Below, piece after piece: positions 25,129 to 34,810 of a DNA stretch of 64,000 nt (positions are counted from its first letter, which is position 1; every line of letters begins with the position of its first letter). This DNA is from CAYJLC01 sp964370735 (GTDB taxonomy: Bacteria > Bacillota > Clostridia > Oscillospirales > Butyricicoccaceae), in NCBI GenBank assembly GCA_964370735.1, contig CAYJLC010000008.1, positions 1-64,000 of the forward strand, in the 5' to 3' direction. The translations under genes and the position numbers were made by a program. A model generated the notes under the pieces. It had not been told where the DNA came from. It ran no database searches and was given only the letters and a program-made list of their open reading frames with translations.

Positions 25129-28100
25129 ATGAGTAAGAAAAAATTTCTTGACTACAAAAAAAGAATTGTAGCCGGAGTTTTAGCAACAGTGCTAACACTA
25201 AGTAGCACAAACTTTGCATACGCTATTGATGAGCCAACAGATTTGAATACGTCAAACAATCAAAGCGATGTAATTCCAAATGACACGAATGAGGAGAACG
25301 GCAATACAGGCAACCAAAATGGTGGCGAAAACCAAAATAATGGTGAAAACCAAAACAATGGTGAAAACCAAAACGGTGGTGAGAACCAAAACGGTGGCGA
25401 AAACCAAAATAATGGCGAAAACCAAAACGGTGGCGAGAACCAAAACGGTGGCGAGAACCAAAACGGTGGCGAGAACCAAAACGGTGGCGAAAACCAAAAC
25501 GGTGGCGAAAACCAAAACAATGGCGAGCACCAAAACGACAACAATAAAATGATAGACAATAAAGCTAGTATTGATGATGAAAAACTAGCAAAGTATGAAA
25601 TATCATTAATACCTGACTTTGATGACATATTAACTCAGGTTTATAACGGTGAAGCGTTAACAATTTCAGTAGATAACCTGATAGTTAAAAGAAATGGCAT
25701 TATTCAAGAGAATACTTCAGTAGAACAATTTAAGTATATCGCGAGTAAAGATGAAATAACTAATGAAGAATTGAATGGTACTTCTTACGGAACAGGTCTT
25801 CCAACAGCTACAAATGTAGAAGATGCAGGTAGCTATTGGATGTATATTAAACCAGCAGGTGGTACTGCATCACAACCTATTAAAATTGATTTAATAATTA
25901 CTGCAAGACCAATTATTGTAACAGCAGATAGTGCAGAGTATGTATTTGACAATACAGAAAAAACGCTTAGTGGATTCGATTCAGAAGCAAGCACAACAGT
26001 TACTAATGGTGATGAAGAAGTTTCAGCATCAGGTTTACTAGCAACACATGAATTAGCAGGTAATACAAATGAAGTTTCAAGAACTGAAGTAGGTGAAGTG
26101 GAACATACAATCACTGAAAAAAATGTTATTATCAAAGCTGGTGACGTAGATGTTACAGGAAACTATGAAATTAAAGAAGTAGTTTCAGGTTTACTTAAAA
26201 TAACTTCAGAAGAAAGAACAATCACTTATATTGACTATGCGAGTGGAAACGAATTCACTGAACTTACACCAAAAACATACGAAACTGGTATAGGTGCAAC
26301 ATTGCCGACTTCGGCAGATTTTACTCTTGAAGATGGGTATGAATTAAAAGGGTTTACAGCGTTAGATGAAGAATATAACGAAACTACAAACCCGTATGTT
26401 ACAAATATTTCAGCGACTGAAACAGGTGATAAAACATTCTACGCTCATTTCGGTGAGGTAGATGGAGCATGGGCAAATGTTACATTTGTGGCAAGCACAG
26501 GTGTTGAACAATTTGCTTCAGGTGTGAAAACTACTTTTAGAGTATTAAAATCAAACGGTTTTGCAGATGTTATTGTTCCAGAAATAACAGCGAAAACTGG
26601 ATATGAAAATGCTTCTTGGGATAACGCATTCCCAACAGGTGCTTTAACAGAAGATAATTATATTTTCACAGCGACTGCAACTTTAAAAGAATACACAGTT
26701 GTAGCGACAGCACAAGAAAAAGAATATAATGGAAATGCCCAAAGCTATGATGGAACGATTACAGGCGCAGAAGAGCTATCGAATAAAACTATTACTTACA
26801 CGTTAAATGGTGTAAGTGTAGCAAATCCAACAGATGTAGGCGTGTATCAAGTTACAATTACTTATGACCACCCATCTGGAGTTAAAACGATATCAACTAA
26901 TACTACACTTGAAATCACAAAACGCGATGTTACAATAATTGCAAAATCTGAAATAAAAGATTATACAGGAAGTTCGATTACTATTTCTGGCACAGAAAGT
27001 GTTTCAGGACTTGTAAATGGACATAGTATTATCGGTGATACAGATGGAGCAACTGGAACAGATGTAGGCGAATATACTCATAATGTAGGAAATAATATTA
27101 AAATTATGAGTGGTTTAGAAGATAAAACTGGAAACTATAATATAATTACTGAATCTGGTAAATTAATAATTAGAAATGGTGAAGCAACTATCACTTATGT
27201 GAATGCAACGACAGATTCTGCCGACGCAACAACAGTAGTATTAGAGGCTTTAAGACCAAATAAATACTCAACAGGTAGCAACGATGCAGTAGATTTACCA
27301 ACGACTGTTTTAGCACCAACAGGCTATAAATTCGTAGGTTTTACAGCTGAAAATATTGCAATAACTGACTCAAACAAAGTAACAGCTATCGCACCAAATT
27401 CAGTTGGTGACAAGACTTTCTATGCGCATTTTGCGATTGATGAAACACAAAAAATCACGATTAATTTTGAGGCTGGCAGAGGAATTGGTTCTCTAAGCGG
27501 TGAAACTACAATCGAAATTTTAGTAGCAGAACTTTCGTGGGAAGCAATTAAGAATGCAGCTCCAACAGCAGTTTTAAAAACAGCGTATGAAAACCCAGTT
27601 TGGAATATTCCGACTTCTGGAAACCTACCAACGAGCGAAGTGACATATACAGTAGAGGCAACTCCGATTGAGTATACTATCACTTATAAATACAATAATG
27701 GAAATGCAGATACAACTAGCACATATACAATTGAATCTCTAGCGACAATTGTTACAAAAGATGATGCAGGCGTGTATGCAAACTACAATTTCAGACAATG
27801 GGTAGCTGGAACTTATGGTGACGAAACATACCCAGAAAACCATGCTGATTACTTTGTTCAAAACTCAGATAATGGACAACTTACTATTAAGCAAGGCATG
27901 TATGGCGATATTTTTGTAAGCGCTATATGGGAAGGATATGCTACATTTGATGCAAATGGTGGTATATATGCAGATAATACAGCCGAAAAAGTGATTAAAC
28001 CAGAATTACCAGCTGGCGATTTTAACTTTACATTTGTAGAACCAACTAGAGAGCATTATGACCTTGTTGGTTGGTCGACGAACTCAGCTGACACGGAAGG

Positions 28101-30966
28101 TGTAACACTTTCTGAACTAGAAAAAAATCATACATCTAAAGACGGAAATGTGACTTTCTATGCAATTTGGAAACTAAAACCAGATGGATATTATGCTTTA
28201 TCAGCAGAAGAGATGAAAACAACTTATAACAGTGAAATTCACTATTATAATGAAGATTTAATCAAAAAATCGTCTGAATTAGTGGGCGTGCCTACTATTA
28301 CTTATACTTTAAACGGTGAAGTTGTGATAAATCCGACAAATGCAGGCACATACGACGTTACGATTTCATACCCACACCCATCAGGTGTAGAAAATGAAGT
28401 TGTTTCAGTAACTACTAAACTTATAATTGATAAAGCGAAAGTTACGCTATCAGTATCAGATGTAGGTGTACCTTTAGGTCAAAAAAGATATGACGTATTG
28501 AATGCTAATATTGTTAAGTCAGGTGAAATCTATAATAATGAGATTCTTTATAGCCCAGTACAAGTAACAGGCAAAAATATTGATGAATTTTTATCAAATG
28601 CTGTATCTGCAAGCACATATAAAGATGCAATTACAGTATCGTATAACGAAAACAAAAACTATGAAGTAACAGTTTTTGACGGAGATATAAGCGTACTAGA
28701 AGAAGGTACATTAGCTATTAGCTCAAGTTCAATGACTAAAACTTATGACGGAAATGCTTCAAATTTATCTGTTAAAGTATCAGGTGCAAAACTTGGTGAT
28801 ATGATTATATTGACATATACAACAGAGGGTGTGGACGGTTTAGCAACTTCGACTAACACGATTACATTAACTGTTGAAAATGTAGACAACACAGAGCTTA
28901 CATTTGAATTACCAGCACATACAAATGCTTCAAGCACAATGTATCATTTTAAAGCAAATGCGCTTGGTTATCAAGAAGTTTCAGGAAATGCGACAATTAA
29001 CATCTCACAAAGACCTGTAACTATCACAGCGAAAGACCTTTTTGTTCCTTATGGACAAGTGTCAACATACACAGTTCCAGCTAATCATTATGAAGTTTCT
29101 GAAAATGGCTTTATAGGTTTAGATAATGCTGATGATTTAAGTATCCAAGTTACAATTGATGCATCTATTACTGACGCGACTGGTGCTGGCGAAAAAATTG
29201 GTAAAGCATTAATCACTGGAAATCAACATAGCTCAAATAACTATAAGATTACTTATGTAAATGCTGATGTTACAATCACAGAATTAGGTTGGGAAGCTTT
29301 TGAGGGAATTTCTACATCGAAAGAAAAAGTATACGATGGACAAGCTTTAGAGGCTACTGAAGCAGAAATTTTAGCGAAATATCCTGAAAATTCAACTATC
29401 GTATTTACTGAAACACCTAAAGTTACAGATGTAAAAATCGATTCTACTGGAAATGTTTTAGATAATACATACGGATATGTAGTTTCAAATCCAAATTATG
29501 TAGGAACAGTTTCAGGAACAGTTGTTTTAAAAATCACTCAAAGACCTGTGACTATCACAGCGAATAGCAGTGTGAACAATGTGTTTAACAATACAGAATA
29601 TAAAGTTTCAGGTGTGACAGCTAGCGCATTAAACGAAGTTTTAAAAACTGGTTTACTAGCGGGTCACAGTGCAACTACATCAAATACTGGTGTGGCTAGA
29701 ACTGATATCGGAACTGTTGAGCACATAATTTCAATCGAAGAAATTTCAATTAGAACAGCCGAAAATGATGTGAAATCTAATTACGCAATAACAATCGTTC
29801 AAGGTGTATTAGAAGTTATTGAAAACGATGATTTATTAGTAGGCGTTTCTGACGCTACTTCAGAAAACAGAACAAAAATTTATGATGGTAAAGAATTTGT
29901 AGTCGATAAATCTATGTTCAAAGTTACTGGCGTTGATAATGCTGATTTATTAGACGAAGCAGTATTTACTTTTGCGCTGTCAGACGATATCGATGGAAAT
30001 GCTCAAAACAATGCATACTCAACAGATATTCCAACAGTAGGCAAAGATGTAGGCAAAATTTACTTCGATGTTAAGGTTTCTGTTGCAAATTATGGCACAA
30101 AATACATCGAAAACGTATCATTAGAAATCATTCCAAGAAATGTTAGCATTGTTATAAACGATGACTCGAAAAGAGCTGGAGCACAAGATGCTCTAGGATA
30201 TAAAGGCTTTGTTTTTGAAAATGCAAGCTATACAGAAGGCGAACTTTCAAATGAATCAGGTGTATTAGAAGGCGAAGTAATAGACATTCAAAACACTGAT
30301 ATCGAGCGTATTCCGTTTGATAACTTATTAGAAACTCCAGAAGAATCAGTTGGTCAATACATCGGTGTATTAACTTTACATACTGACACTGACTTTATCT
30401 ATGGAAACTACAAAGCAGTAGTTACAAATGGTGACTACACTATTTCAAGCAACATTCGTCCAGTAACTTATGGTTCTGTAACTATTGAGTATGTAGATGA
30501 AGATGGAAATACAATCAAATCTGATTATAGCATTTCTGGAGAAGAGGGCGAAAGTTACGACCTTTCTTCTATGATAAATCCATCAATTGACGGTTATACT
30601 TATGAAAGTACGGCTGGTGAAGTTACGGGTAATATCTATGGCGATATTGTAATTACATCAAATTACACAACAAATATTGTGAACCCAGAACCAGAAGTTC
30701 CGGTAGAGCCATTACCAGTTGACCCAACTCCAGTTGACCCGACACCTGATGTTGATATAGAAGATGACAACACTCCTTTAGCACCAGCTCCGGATGTAAA
30801 TGACGATGAAACTCCTGATTTAATAATCAAGGATGATGAAATTCCACTTGGAAAAACTCCTCAAACAAGCGATAAAAACTTCTTAATGCTTTACATTGCA
30901 ACGGCAATTACGCTTGCAGGTTTAGCAACGCTTTCTTTATTTTCAAGAAAGAGAAAAGAAGATTAA
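25129..30966 (+). CDS. Very large repetitive cell-surface protein with variant sortase signal
   Basis: Product 1945 aa. Signal peptide 1-34 (basic start, hydrophobic core, cleavage after FAYA). Residues 65-136 are twelve hexapeptide repeats (G/N)GENQN. The body alternates MBG-like/YDG-like beta domains (segments beginning RPIIVTADS, KRDVTIIAKS, QRPVTITAKD, QRPVTITANS) and InlB-like repeats (ending in GDKTFYAHF twice and NVTFYAIW). A MucBP-like domain covers about 1783-1851 (VTIEYVDEDGNTIKSDYSIS), then a Pro/Asp-rich wall spanner, PQTSD, a hydrophobic helix and RKRKED. This is a sortase sorting signal layout with PQTSD instead of LPXTG. Role: adhesion or surface layer, inferred. No sortase gene is in the window. 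The upstream box suggests control by a response regulator. Confidence 0.88.
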   Translation: MSKKKFLDYKKRIVAGVLATVLTLSSTNFAYAIDEPTDLNTSNNQSDVIPNDTNEENGNTGNQNGGENQNNGENQNNGENQNGGENQNGGENQNNGENQNGGENQNGGENQNGGENQNGGENQNGGENQNNGEHQNDNNKMIDNKASIDDEKLAKYEISLIPDFDDILTQVYNGEALTISVDNLIVKRNGIIQENTSVEQFKYIASKDEITNEELNGTSYGTGLPTATNVEDAGSYWMYIKPAGGTASQPIKIDLIITARPIIVTADSAEYVFDNTEKTLSGFDSEASTTVTNGDEEVSASGLLATHELAGNTNEVSRTEVGEVEHTITEKNVIIKAGDVDVTGNYEIKEVVSGLLKITSEERTITYIDYASGNEFTELTPKTYETGIGATLPTSADFTLEDGYELKGFTALDEEYNETTNPYVTNISATETGDKTFYAHFGEVDGAWANVTFVASTGVEQFASGVKTTFRVLKSNGFADVIVPEITAKTGYENASWDNAFPTGALTEDNYIFTATATLKEYTVVATAQEKEYNGNAQSYDGTITGAEELSNKTITYTLNGVSVANPTDVGVYQVTITYDHPSGVKTISTNTTLEITKRDVTIIAKSEIKDYTGSSITISGTESVSGLVNGHSIIGDTDGATGTDVGEYTHNVGNNIKIMSGLEDKTGNYNIITESGKLIIRNGEATITYVNATTDSADATTVVLEALRPNKYSTGSNDAVDLPTTVLAPTGYKFVGFTAENIAITDSNKVTAIAPNSVGDKTFYAHFAIDETQKITINFEAGRGIGSLSGETTIEILVAELSWEAIKNAAPTAVLKTAYENPVWNIPTSGNLPTSEVTYTVEATPIEYTITYKYNNGNADTTSTYTIESLATIVTKDDAGVYANYNFRQWVAGTYGDETYPENHADYFVQNSDNGQLTIKQGMYGDIFVSAIWEGYATFDANGGIYADNTAEKVIKPELPAGDFNFTFVEPTREHYDLVGWSTNSADTEGVTLSELEKNHTSKDGNVTFYAIWKLKPDGYYALSAEEMKTTYNSEIHYYNEDLIKKSSELVGVPTITYTLNGEVVINPTNAGTYDVTISYPHPSGVENEVVSVTTKLIIDKAKVTLSVSDVGVPLGQKRYDVLNANIVKSGEIYNNEILYSPVQVTGKNIDEFLSNAVSASTYKDAITVSYNENKNYEVTVFDGDISVLEEGTLAISSSSMTKTYDGNASNLSVKVSGAKLGDMIILTYTTEGVDGLATSTNTITLTVENVDNTELTFELPAHTNASSTMYHFKANALGYQEVSGNATINISQRPVTITAKDLFVPYGQVSTYTVPANHYEVSENGFIGLDNADDLSIQVTIDASITDATGAGEKIGKALITGNQHSSNNYKITYVNADVTITELGWEAFEGISTSKEKVYDGQALEATEAEILAKYPENSTIVFTETPKVTDVKIDSTGNVLDNTYGYVVSNPNYVGTVSGTVVLKITQRPVTITANSSVNNVFNNTEYKVSGVTASALNEVLKTGLLAGHSATTSNTGVARTDIGTVEHIISIEEISIRTAENDVKSNYAITIVQGVLEVIENDDLLVGVSDATSENRTKIYDGKEFVVDKSMFKVTGVDNADLLDEAVFTFALSDDIDGNAQNNAYSTDIPTVGKDVGKIYFDVKVSVANYGTKYIENVSLEIIPRNVSIVINDDSKRAGAQDALGYKGFVFENASYTEGELSNESGVLEGEVIDIQNTDIERIPFDNLLETPEESVGQYIGVLTLHTDTDFIYGNYKAVVTNGDYTISSNIRPVTYGSVTIEYVDEDGNTIKSDYSISGEEGESYDLSSMINPSIDGYTYESTAGEVTGNIYGDIVITSNYTTNIVNPEPEVPVEPLPVDPTPVDPTPDVDIEDDNTPLAPAPDVNDDETPDLIIKDDEIPLGKTPQTSDKNFLMLYIATAITLAGLATLSLFSRKRKED
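25321..25536 (+). repeat. Twelve tandem 18-bp repeats inside the surface protein gene
   Basis: Unit GGTGGCGAAAACCAAAAC repeated twelve times in register (216 bp), with synonymous GAG/GAA, GGC/GGT and GGT/AAT differences; the last unit changes AAC to CAC. Because the unit is a multiple of three, copy-number change by slippage would alter length without breaking the frame. The Asn/Gly/Glu/Gln repeat forms a flexible stalk just after the signal peptide. Confidence 0.97.
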
Positions 30967-30993
30967 TAGCTAGATAAAATTCGAAATTTTAAG

Positions 30994-31030
30994 AAAAACC
31001 TTCTAAGTCGCAAGATTTAGAAGGTTTTTT
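30994..31030 (+). terminator. Terminator of the surface protein gene
   Basis: AAAAACCTTCTAA (30994-31006) with TTAGAAGGTTTTT (31017-31029), 13 perfect pairs, loop of 10 nt, ending in T6. Confidence 0.9.
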
Positions 31031-31053
31031 GGTTCATTTTTGCGAATAAAAAA

Positions 31054-31082
31054 TTGACTATTTTGCAAAAATGAGGTATAAT
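31054..31082 (+). promoter_or_regulatory. Promoter of the cardiolipin synthase gene
   Basis: TTGACT 31054-31059 and TATAAT 31077-31082 with a 17-bp spacer. An ATG at 31071 lies inside the spacer and therefore cannot be the start from this promoter. Confidence 0.8.
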
Positions 31083-31109
31083 CTAAATAAGAAACGAAAG
31101 GAGTATTTT

Positions 31110-32633
31110 ATGAAAATAGGAATAATATTACGAGTTATACTAATAGCTTTCACAGTCTTAATTCAACTTGTTTTCTGGGTAGGACTTATCTATGTTTCAG
31201 GCGATTTTGCAGATTTTTTAGTGCTTATTTTACTTATAGTAAACCTAGTTGCAACAATAAATATAATCATAAGCGACACATATCCTGAAACAAAAATTTC
31301 GTGGATAATTTTGCTAAATGCAATGCCACTTGCGGGAGCAATGATTTATCTGATTTTTGGAAAACCGTATATGACTAAAAAAAGAAAAGCTACACTTGAA
31401 AAGATAGATATTGAACAAAAAAAGGGAATAGAAGAGCATAATGTGTGCAAACCAGAATTTTTTGGAGATAATTTAAGCATATTGCGTCAGTCTGAATACA
31501 TTAGAAGAATTGCAAATTCACCTGCTTTTACTAATACTGAGGTCGAATATTATCCGCTCGGTGAAGATAAATGGAAATCTATGTTGCACGAGCTTGAAAA
31601 GGCTGAAAAATTCATTTTCCTTGAGTATTTTATAATAGAAGAAGGTAAAATGTGGGGTGCAATCGAAAAAATCCTCATAGAAAAGGCTCAAAACGGTGTT
31701 GATGTAAGAATTATGTATGATGATTTTGGTTGTCTTGCGACACTTCCGATGAATTTTTCAAAAAGGCTAATAAGTCACAAAATACAGGTAATTCCATTTA
31801 ATAAATTCAATAATCTTTTCAGTGCGAATTTTAATAATCGTGACCATAGAAAAATTTGTGTTATCGATGGGAATGTAGGATTTACAGGTGGGGTGAATTT
31901 AGCCGACGAATATATAAATCAAGTGGAAAAATTCGGTCATTGGAAAGATACTGCCGTAATGTTTAAAGGCGAGGCAGTTTATAATCTGACTGTAATGTTT
32001 CTTTCTATGTGGAGTGCACAAACAGGGGAAATCGAAGATTTTTCGAAATATGCACCAACAGAAAAGTTTAAACCAGACGGAATTATTCAGCCGTTTGCAG
32101 ACACACCTTTAGACGACGATGCCGTTGGCGAAAATGTGTATATGGGCATGCTAAATAGTGCGAAAAACTATGTTTATATCACATCACCGTATTTGATTAT
32201 CAGCCGAGAAATGATGGTTTCTTTGATGACTGCTGCAAAATCTGGTGTCGATGTTCGTGTGATGCTTCCGGGGATTCCTGATAAAAAAATGGTGTTTTTC
32301 CTGTCGCGTTCATATTACAAAACGCTAATAAAAGCAGGTGTTAAAATTTATGAGTATACACCTGGGTTTATGCACTCAAAAATGTTTGTTTGCGACGATG
32401 AATCGGCTGTTGTGGGCACAATAAATCTAGATTATAGAAGTCTAGCACTTCATTATGAATGCGGTGCTTTTATGTATAAATCATCGGTAATCTCAAAAAT
32501 TAAAGAAGATTTCTTGAAAACACAAGAGATTTGTAAGGAAATAACCCTTGAAAATCACCCATATCAAGGAAAACTTAAATTTGTGCAATTTATTCTATTA
32601 GGAATTTTAAGAACATTTTCACCACTTATGTAA
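31110..32633 (+). CDS. cls: Cardiolipin synthase
   Basis: Start at ATG 31110 with AAAGGAG 6 nt upstream; product 507 aa. Two membrane helices at about 8-30 and 34-56, a PLDNc-type linker with SWIILLNAMPLAGAMIYLIF, then two phospholipase D domains. Both HKD motifs are intact: HRKICVIDGNVGFTGG (near 245) and HSKMFVCDDESAVVGT (near 422). It condenses two phosphatidylglycerol molecules to cardiolipin at the membrane. Monocistronic, with own promoter and terminator. Confidence 0.95.
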   Translation: MKIGIILRVILIAFTVLIQLVFWVGLIYVSGDFADFLVLILLIVNLVATINIIISDTYPETKISWIILLNAMPLAGAMIYLIFGKPYMTKKRKATLEKIDIEQKKGIEEHNVCKPEFFGDNLSILRQSEYIRRIANSPAFTNTEVEYYPLGEDKWKSMLHELEKAEKFIFLEYFIIEEGKMWGAIEKILIEKAQNGVDVRIMYDDFGCLATLPMNFSKRLISHKIQVIPFNKFNNLFSANFNNRDHRKICVIDGNVGFTGGVNLADEYINQVEKFGHWKDTAVMFKGEAVYNLTVMFLSMWSAQTGEIEDFSKYAPTEKFKPDGIIQPFADTPLDDDAVGENVYMGMLNSAKNYVYITSPYLIISREMMVSLMTAAKSGVDVRVMLPGIPDKKMVFFLSRSYYKTLIKAGVKIYEYTPGFMHSKMFVCDDESAVVGTINLDYRSLALHYECGAFMYKSSVISKIKEDFLKTQEICKEITLENHPYQGKLKFVQFILLGILRTFSPLM

Positions 32634-32721
32634 ACTGATTTTTTTGCCGAAAATTTAAACATATAACGGTGGAAGAATGATTGCAAAATACATTTTTACA
32701 CACAGTAAAACTTCAGTTTTT

Positions 32722-32756
32722 AGACGGAATATCTTTTAGATATCCGTCTTTTTTTG
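32722..32756 (+). terminator. Terminator of cls
   Basis: AGACGGAATATC (32722-32733) pairs with GATATCCGTCT (32739-32749) with one bulged A, followed by T7 to 32755. It lies 90 nt after the stop codon. Between here and 32920 I see only AT-rich sequence. Confidence 0.85.
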
Positions 32757-32924
32757 GGGCTTTTGCATCTTTGAGAAAGTATACTTAAGTTTGTATGAAT
32801 TTTATATAGTTGCATAAAAAAACTATAAAAACTACCGTTTGAATATCAAAAGTCACAAAAAATTTATTACTAATAAGTGATTTGATATACAAAGATAAAA
32901 AATTTAAAGTGCATTGTGAAAGTG

Positions 32925-33054
32925 GTTAGTATGAGCTAACAAAGATTGGGAAATTTTTCTTGACACTTAAAAAAATAGGATATATAATGAAACCAACAAA
33001 ACTCTCATTTATGTGAAGAGTTTATTTTAGAAGTCTAGGTTAGCGTAAGCTAAC
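32925..33054 (+). promoter_or_regulatory. Pair of matching palindromes flanking the heme-locus promoter
   Basis: GTTAG-N6-CTAAC occurs at 32925-32940 and again at 33039-33054; with the preceding G the two read GGTTAGTATGAGCTAAC and GGTTAGCGTAAGCTAAC, 14 of 17 identical. The centres are 114 bp apart, close to eleven helical turns, and lie on either side of the promoter (32960-32988). This is a layout for repression by looping. The half-site GGTTAG/CTAAC resembles that of DtxR-family metalloregulators, but their spacer is shorter. The leader also has a hairpin (AAACTCT 32999-33005 with AGAGTTT 33017-33023). Confidence 0.55.
32960..32988 (+). promoter_or_regulatory. Promoter of the heme acquisition locus
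   Basis: TTGACA 32960-32965 and TATAAT 32983-32988 with exactly 17 bp between: a perfect sigma-A promoter. The predicted start near 32995 leaves a leader of about 115 nt before the ATG at 33112, with AAAGGAG just upstream of it. Confidence 0.88.
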
Positions 33055-33422
33055 TAAAATGATATTTTCTTTATAGAAGATATTAATTGACAAAGTGCAA
33101 AGGAGCTACTTATGAAAAATTACGGAAAGTCTATTACAAAACGTGTTATTTCGATATTAATTGCGTTTGCATTAGTGTTTGGAATATTTCCAACCTATGT
33201 AATAGCAGAAAAACACCGACTTATACCGAGGATGACAATCCTGGGGACATATTCACAGGTGTCTCTACAAGCGTGTAGCTTGATTGTGCTACCGAAAGTG
33301 CGGCAATATACTACACAAAAGATGGAAATGACCCTGTCGCAAATGCAGATGGGACATATTCATATACAATTGACCCTAATAACTATATTGACATCACAGT
33401 TGACTGGTCTTCTCAAGTTAAA

Positions 33423-34790
33423 GTGCAACCACAAGTTGAAACACCTGTATTTAGCCCAGCTGACGGAATAGTTTTCGATGGAAGTGGCGAAGTTACCATC
33501 ACTTGTGCGACAGAAGGCGCAAGTATTTATTACACAACAGATGGAACAACACCAACGGCAAGTTCGACACCTTACACATCTGCAATCACATTAGACAAAA
33601 CAACAACAATCACAGCTATTGCGATTAAAGATGGAATGGACGACAGTGAGCTTAAAAGCGTTGAATTTATTGTAAAATCAGCTCCAGAATTTGAGTCGAA
33701 CAAAAGATACGAAGTTGAAATTGCAATGTCTGAAAAAGATGGCACAGCAGGATATGGCGACGCATTTTATTCTTATTATACTGATAAAGCAATTATAACT
33801 ACTGATGACAGCAAAAACCCAACAATGGAAATTGAGTTTATTTATAGAGGCACTTACGAGGGCAAATTAACTGATATTAGTATTTATGATGCAACAACAG
33901 GTACAAATGAAACAACTGTAACTTATACTGATAATCCACCTAATGGTGACGACTATACAATCACTGGTGAGCTAACTGGAACTGCAAGTTTTGTTTTACC
34001 TTATCTTGATGCAAACGGAATATACTATGGTAAAGGCACAATAAATGCACTTCCTAGCTATTCTGCAACAGAAAAAACAGATGCAGTTCATGACGTTGAA
34101 TTAACCGTTGACTGGGGAACAATTAAAGAAGTATTAGACCCTGTTTCGGCACCTGTTTTCTCACAACCTAACGGACATACGTTCGAAGATAGTGTGAAAA
34201 TAGACAGAAACTCTATTGAACTGGAAAAATGTACACTGCTGAATTTACAGCGATTAAAACAGGCACACAAGACGAATCTATGCTTGCTGGATTTTTTGAA
34301 CCAACAGCAAAAATCGAAGTACAAAGTTGACATTACCTTTAGAAATATGGTTATGCCAGACCAATTACAAGACTTTGTGTTAAAAGGTAGTGGTGAGTGG
34401 ACTTCGGCAGTAAAAGATGGCGATAGAACTGAAAATGGTGTTACTTCGGCAATTTTAAACCTAGAACTTACAGCACATAATGATAAAATCTCGTATACTC
34501 AAGATTTATCGATATTTGATTTATATTTCTGGAATTTAGCAATTGAAGAGCCAGAGGAATTACAAAAAGTTTTAGGAAAAGAAACGATTGATAGTGTATC
34601 TGATTATAAAACATTCAGACAAGCTAATTTACCTTCATTTGATGCTGAAGCCTTTGATAATTCAATACTAGGCGATAAAAATAGTTATGTTCGCGATTAT
34701 GAAATTGAAATTACGATTGAAAAATTAATCGGAGATAACTGGGTAGAATTATCAAACGAAGTATTATATGGTGGAGAAGATGCAAAATAG
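33423..34790 (+). pseudogene. Middle fragment of the broken NEAT-type gene
   Basis: Longest open piece of the broken gene. It starts inside the ancestral frame (no ribosome binding site at GTG 33423) and encodes the second CHB_HEX_C-like repeat (TCATEGASIYYTTDG), a beta-rich domain (YEVEIAMSEKDGTAGYGDAF to VELTVDW) and, after 34330, the later part of the NEAT-like domain. Between 34229 and 34322 the frame is wrong: the protein-like reading there, KTGTQDESMLAGFFEPTAKI, is in another frame. Confidence 0.6.
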
Positions 34791-34810
34791 GAGAAATTGT
34801 CGATACAAAT

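Noticed and set aside
25321..25536. CRISPR-like regular repeats
   Set aside because: The 18-bp units are directly adjacent without spacers and are in frame within a coding region; no cas genes nearby.
25252..25628. Overlapping antisense and alternate-frame open frames across the surface protein repeat tract
   Set aside because: They arise because the 18-bp repeat has no stops in several frames; the products are monotonous repeats without ribosome binding sites.
33205..33216. Programmed -1 frameshift in the NEAT-type gene
   Set aside because: The A5C run does not form a canonical X-XXY-YYZ slippery site in the reading frame, and a further nonsense codon and three more shifts follow, so loss of function or read error is simpler.
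33087..33278. Separate 63-aa gene in front of the NEAT-type gene
   Set aside because: It overlaps the signal-peptide frame and is the same frame as the downstream surface protein, ended by the TAG; no ribosome binding site of its own.
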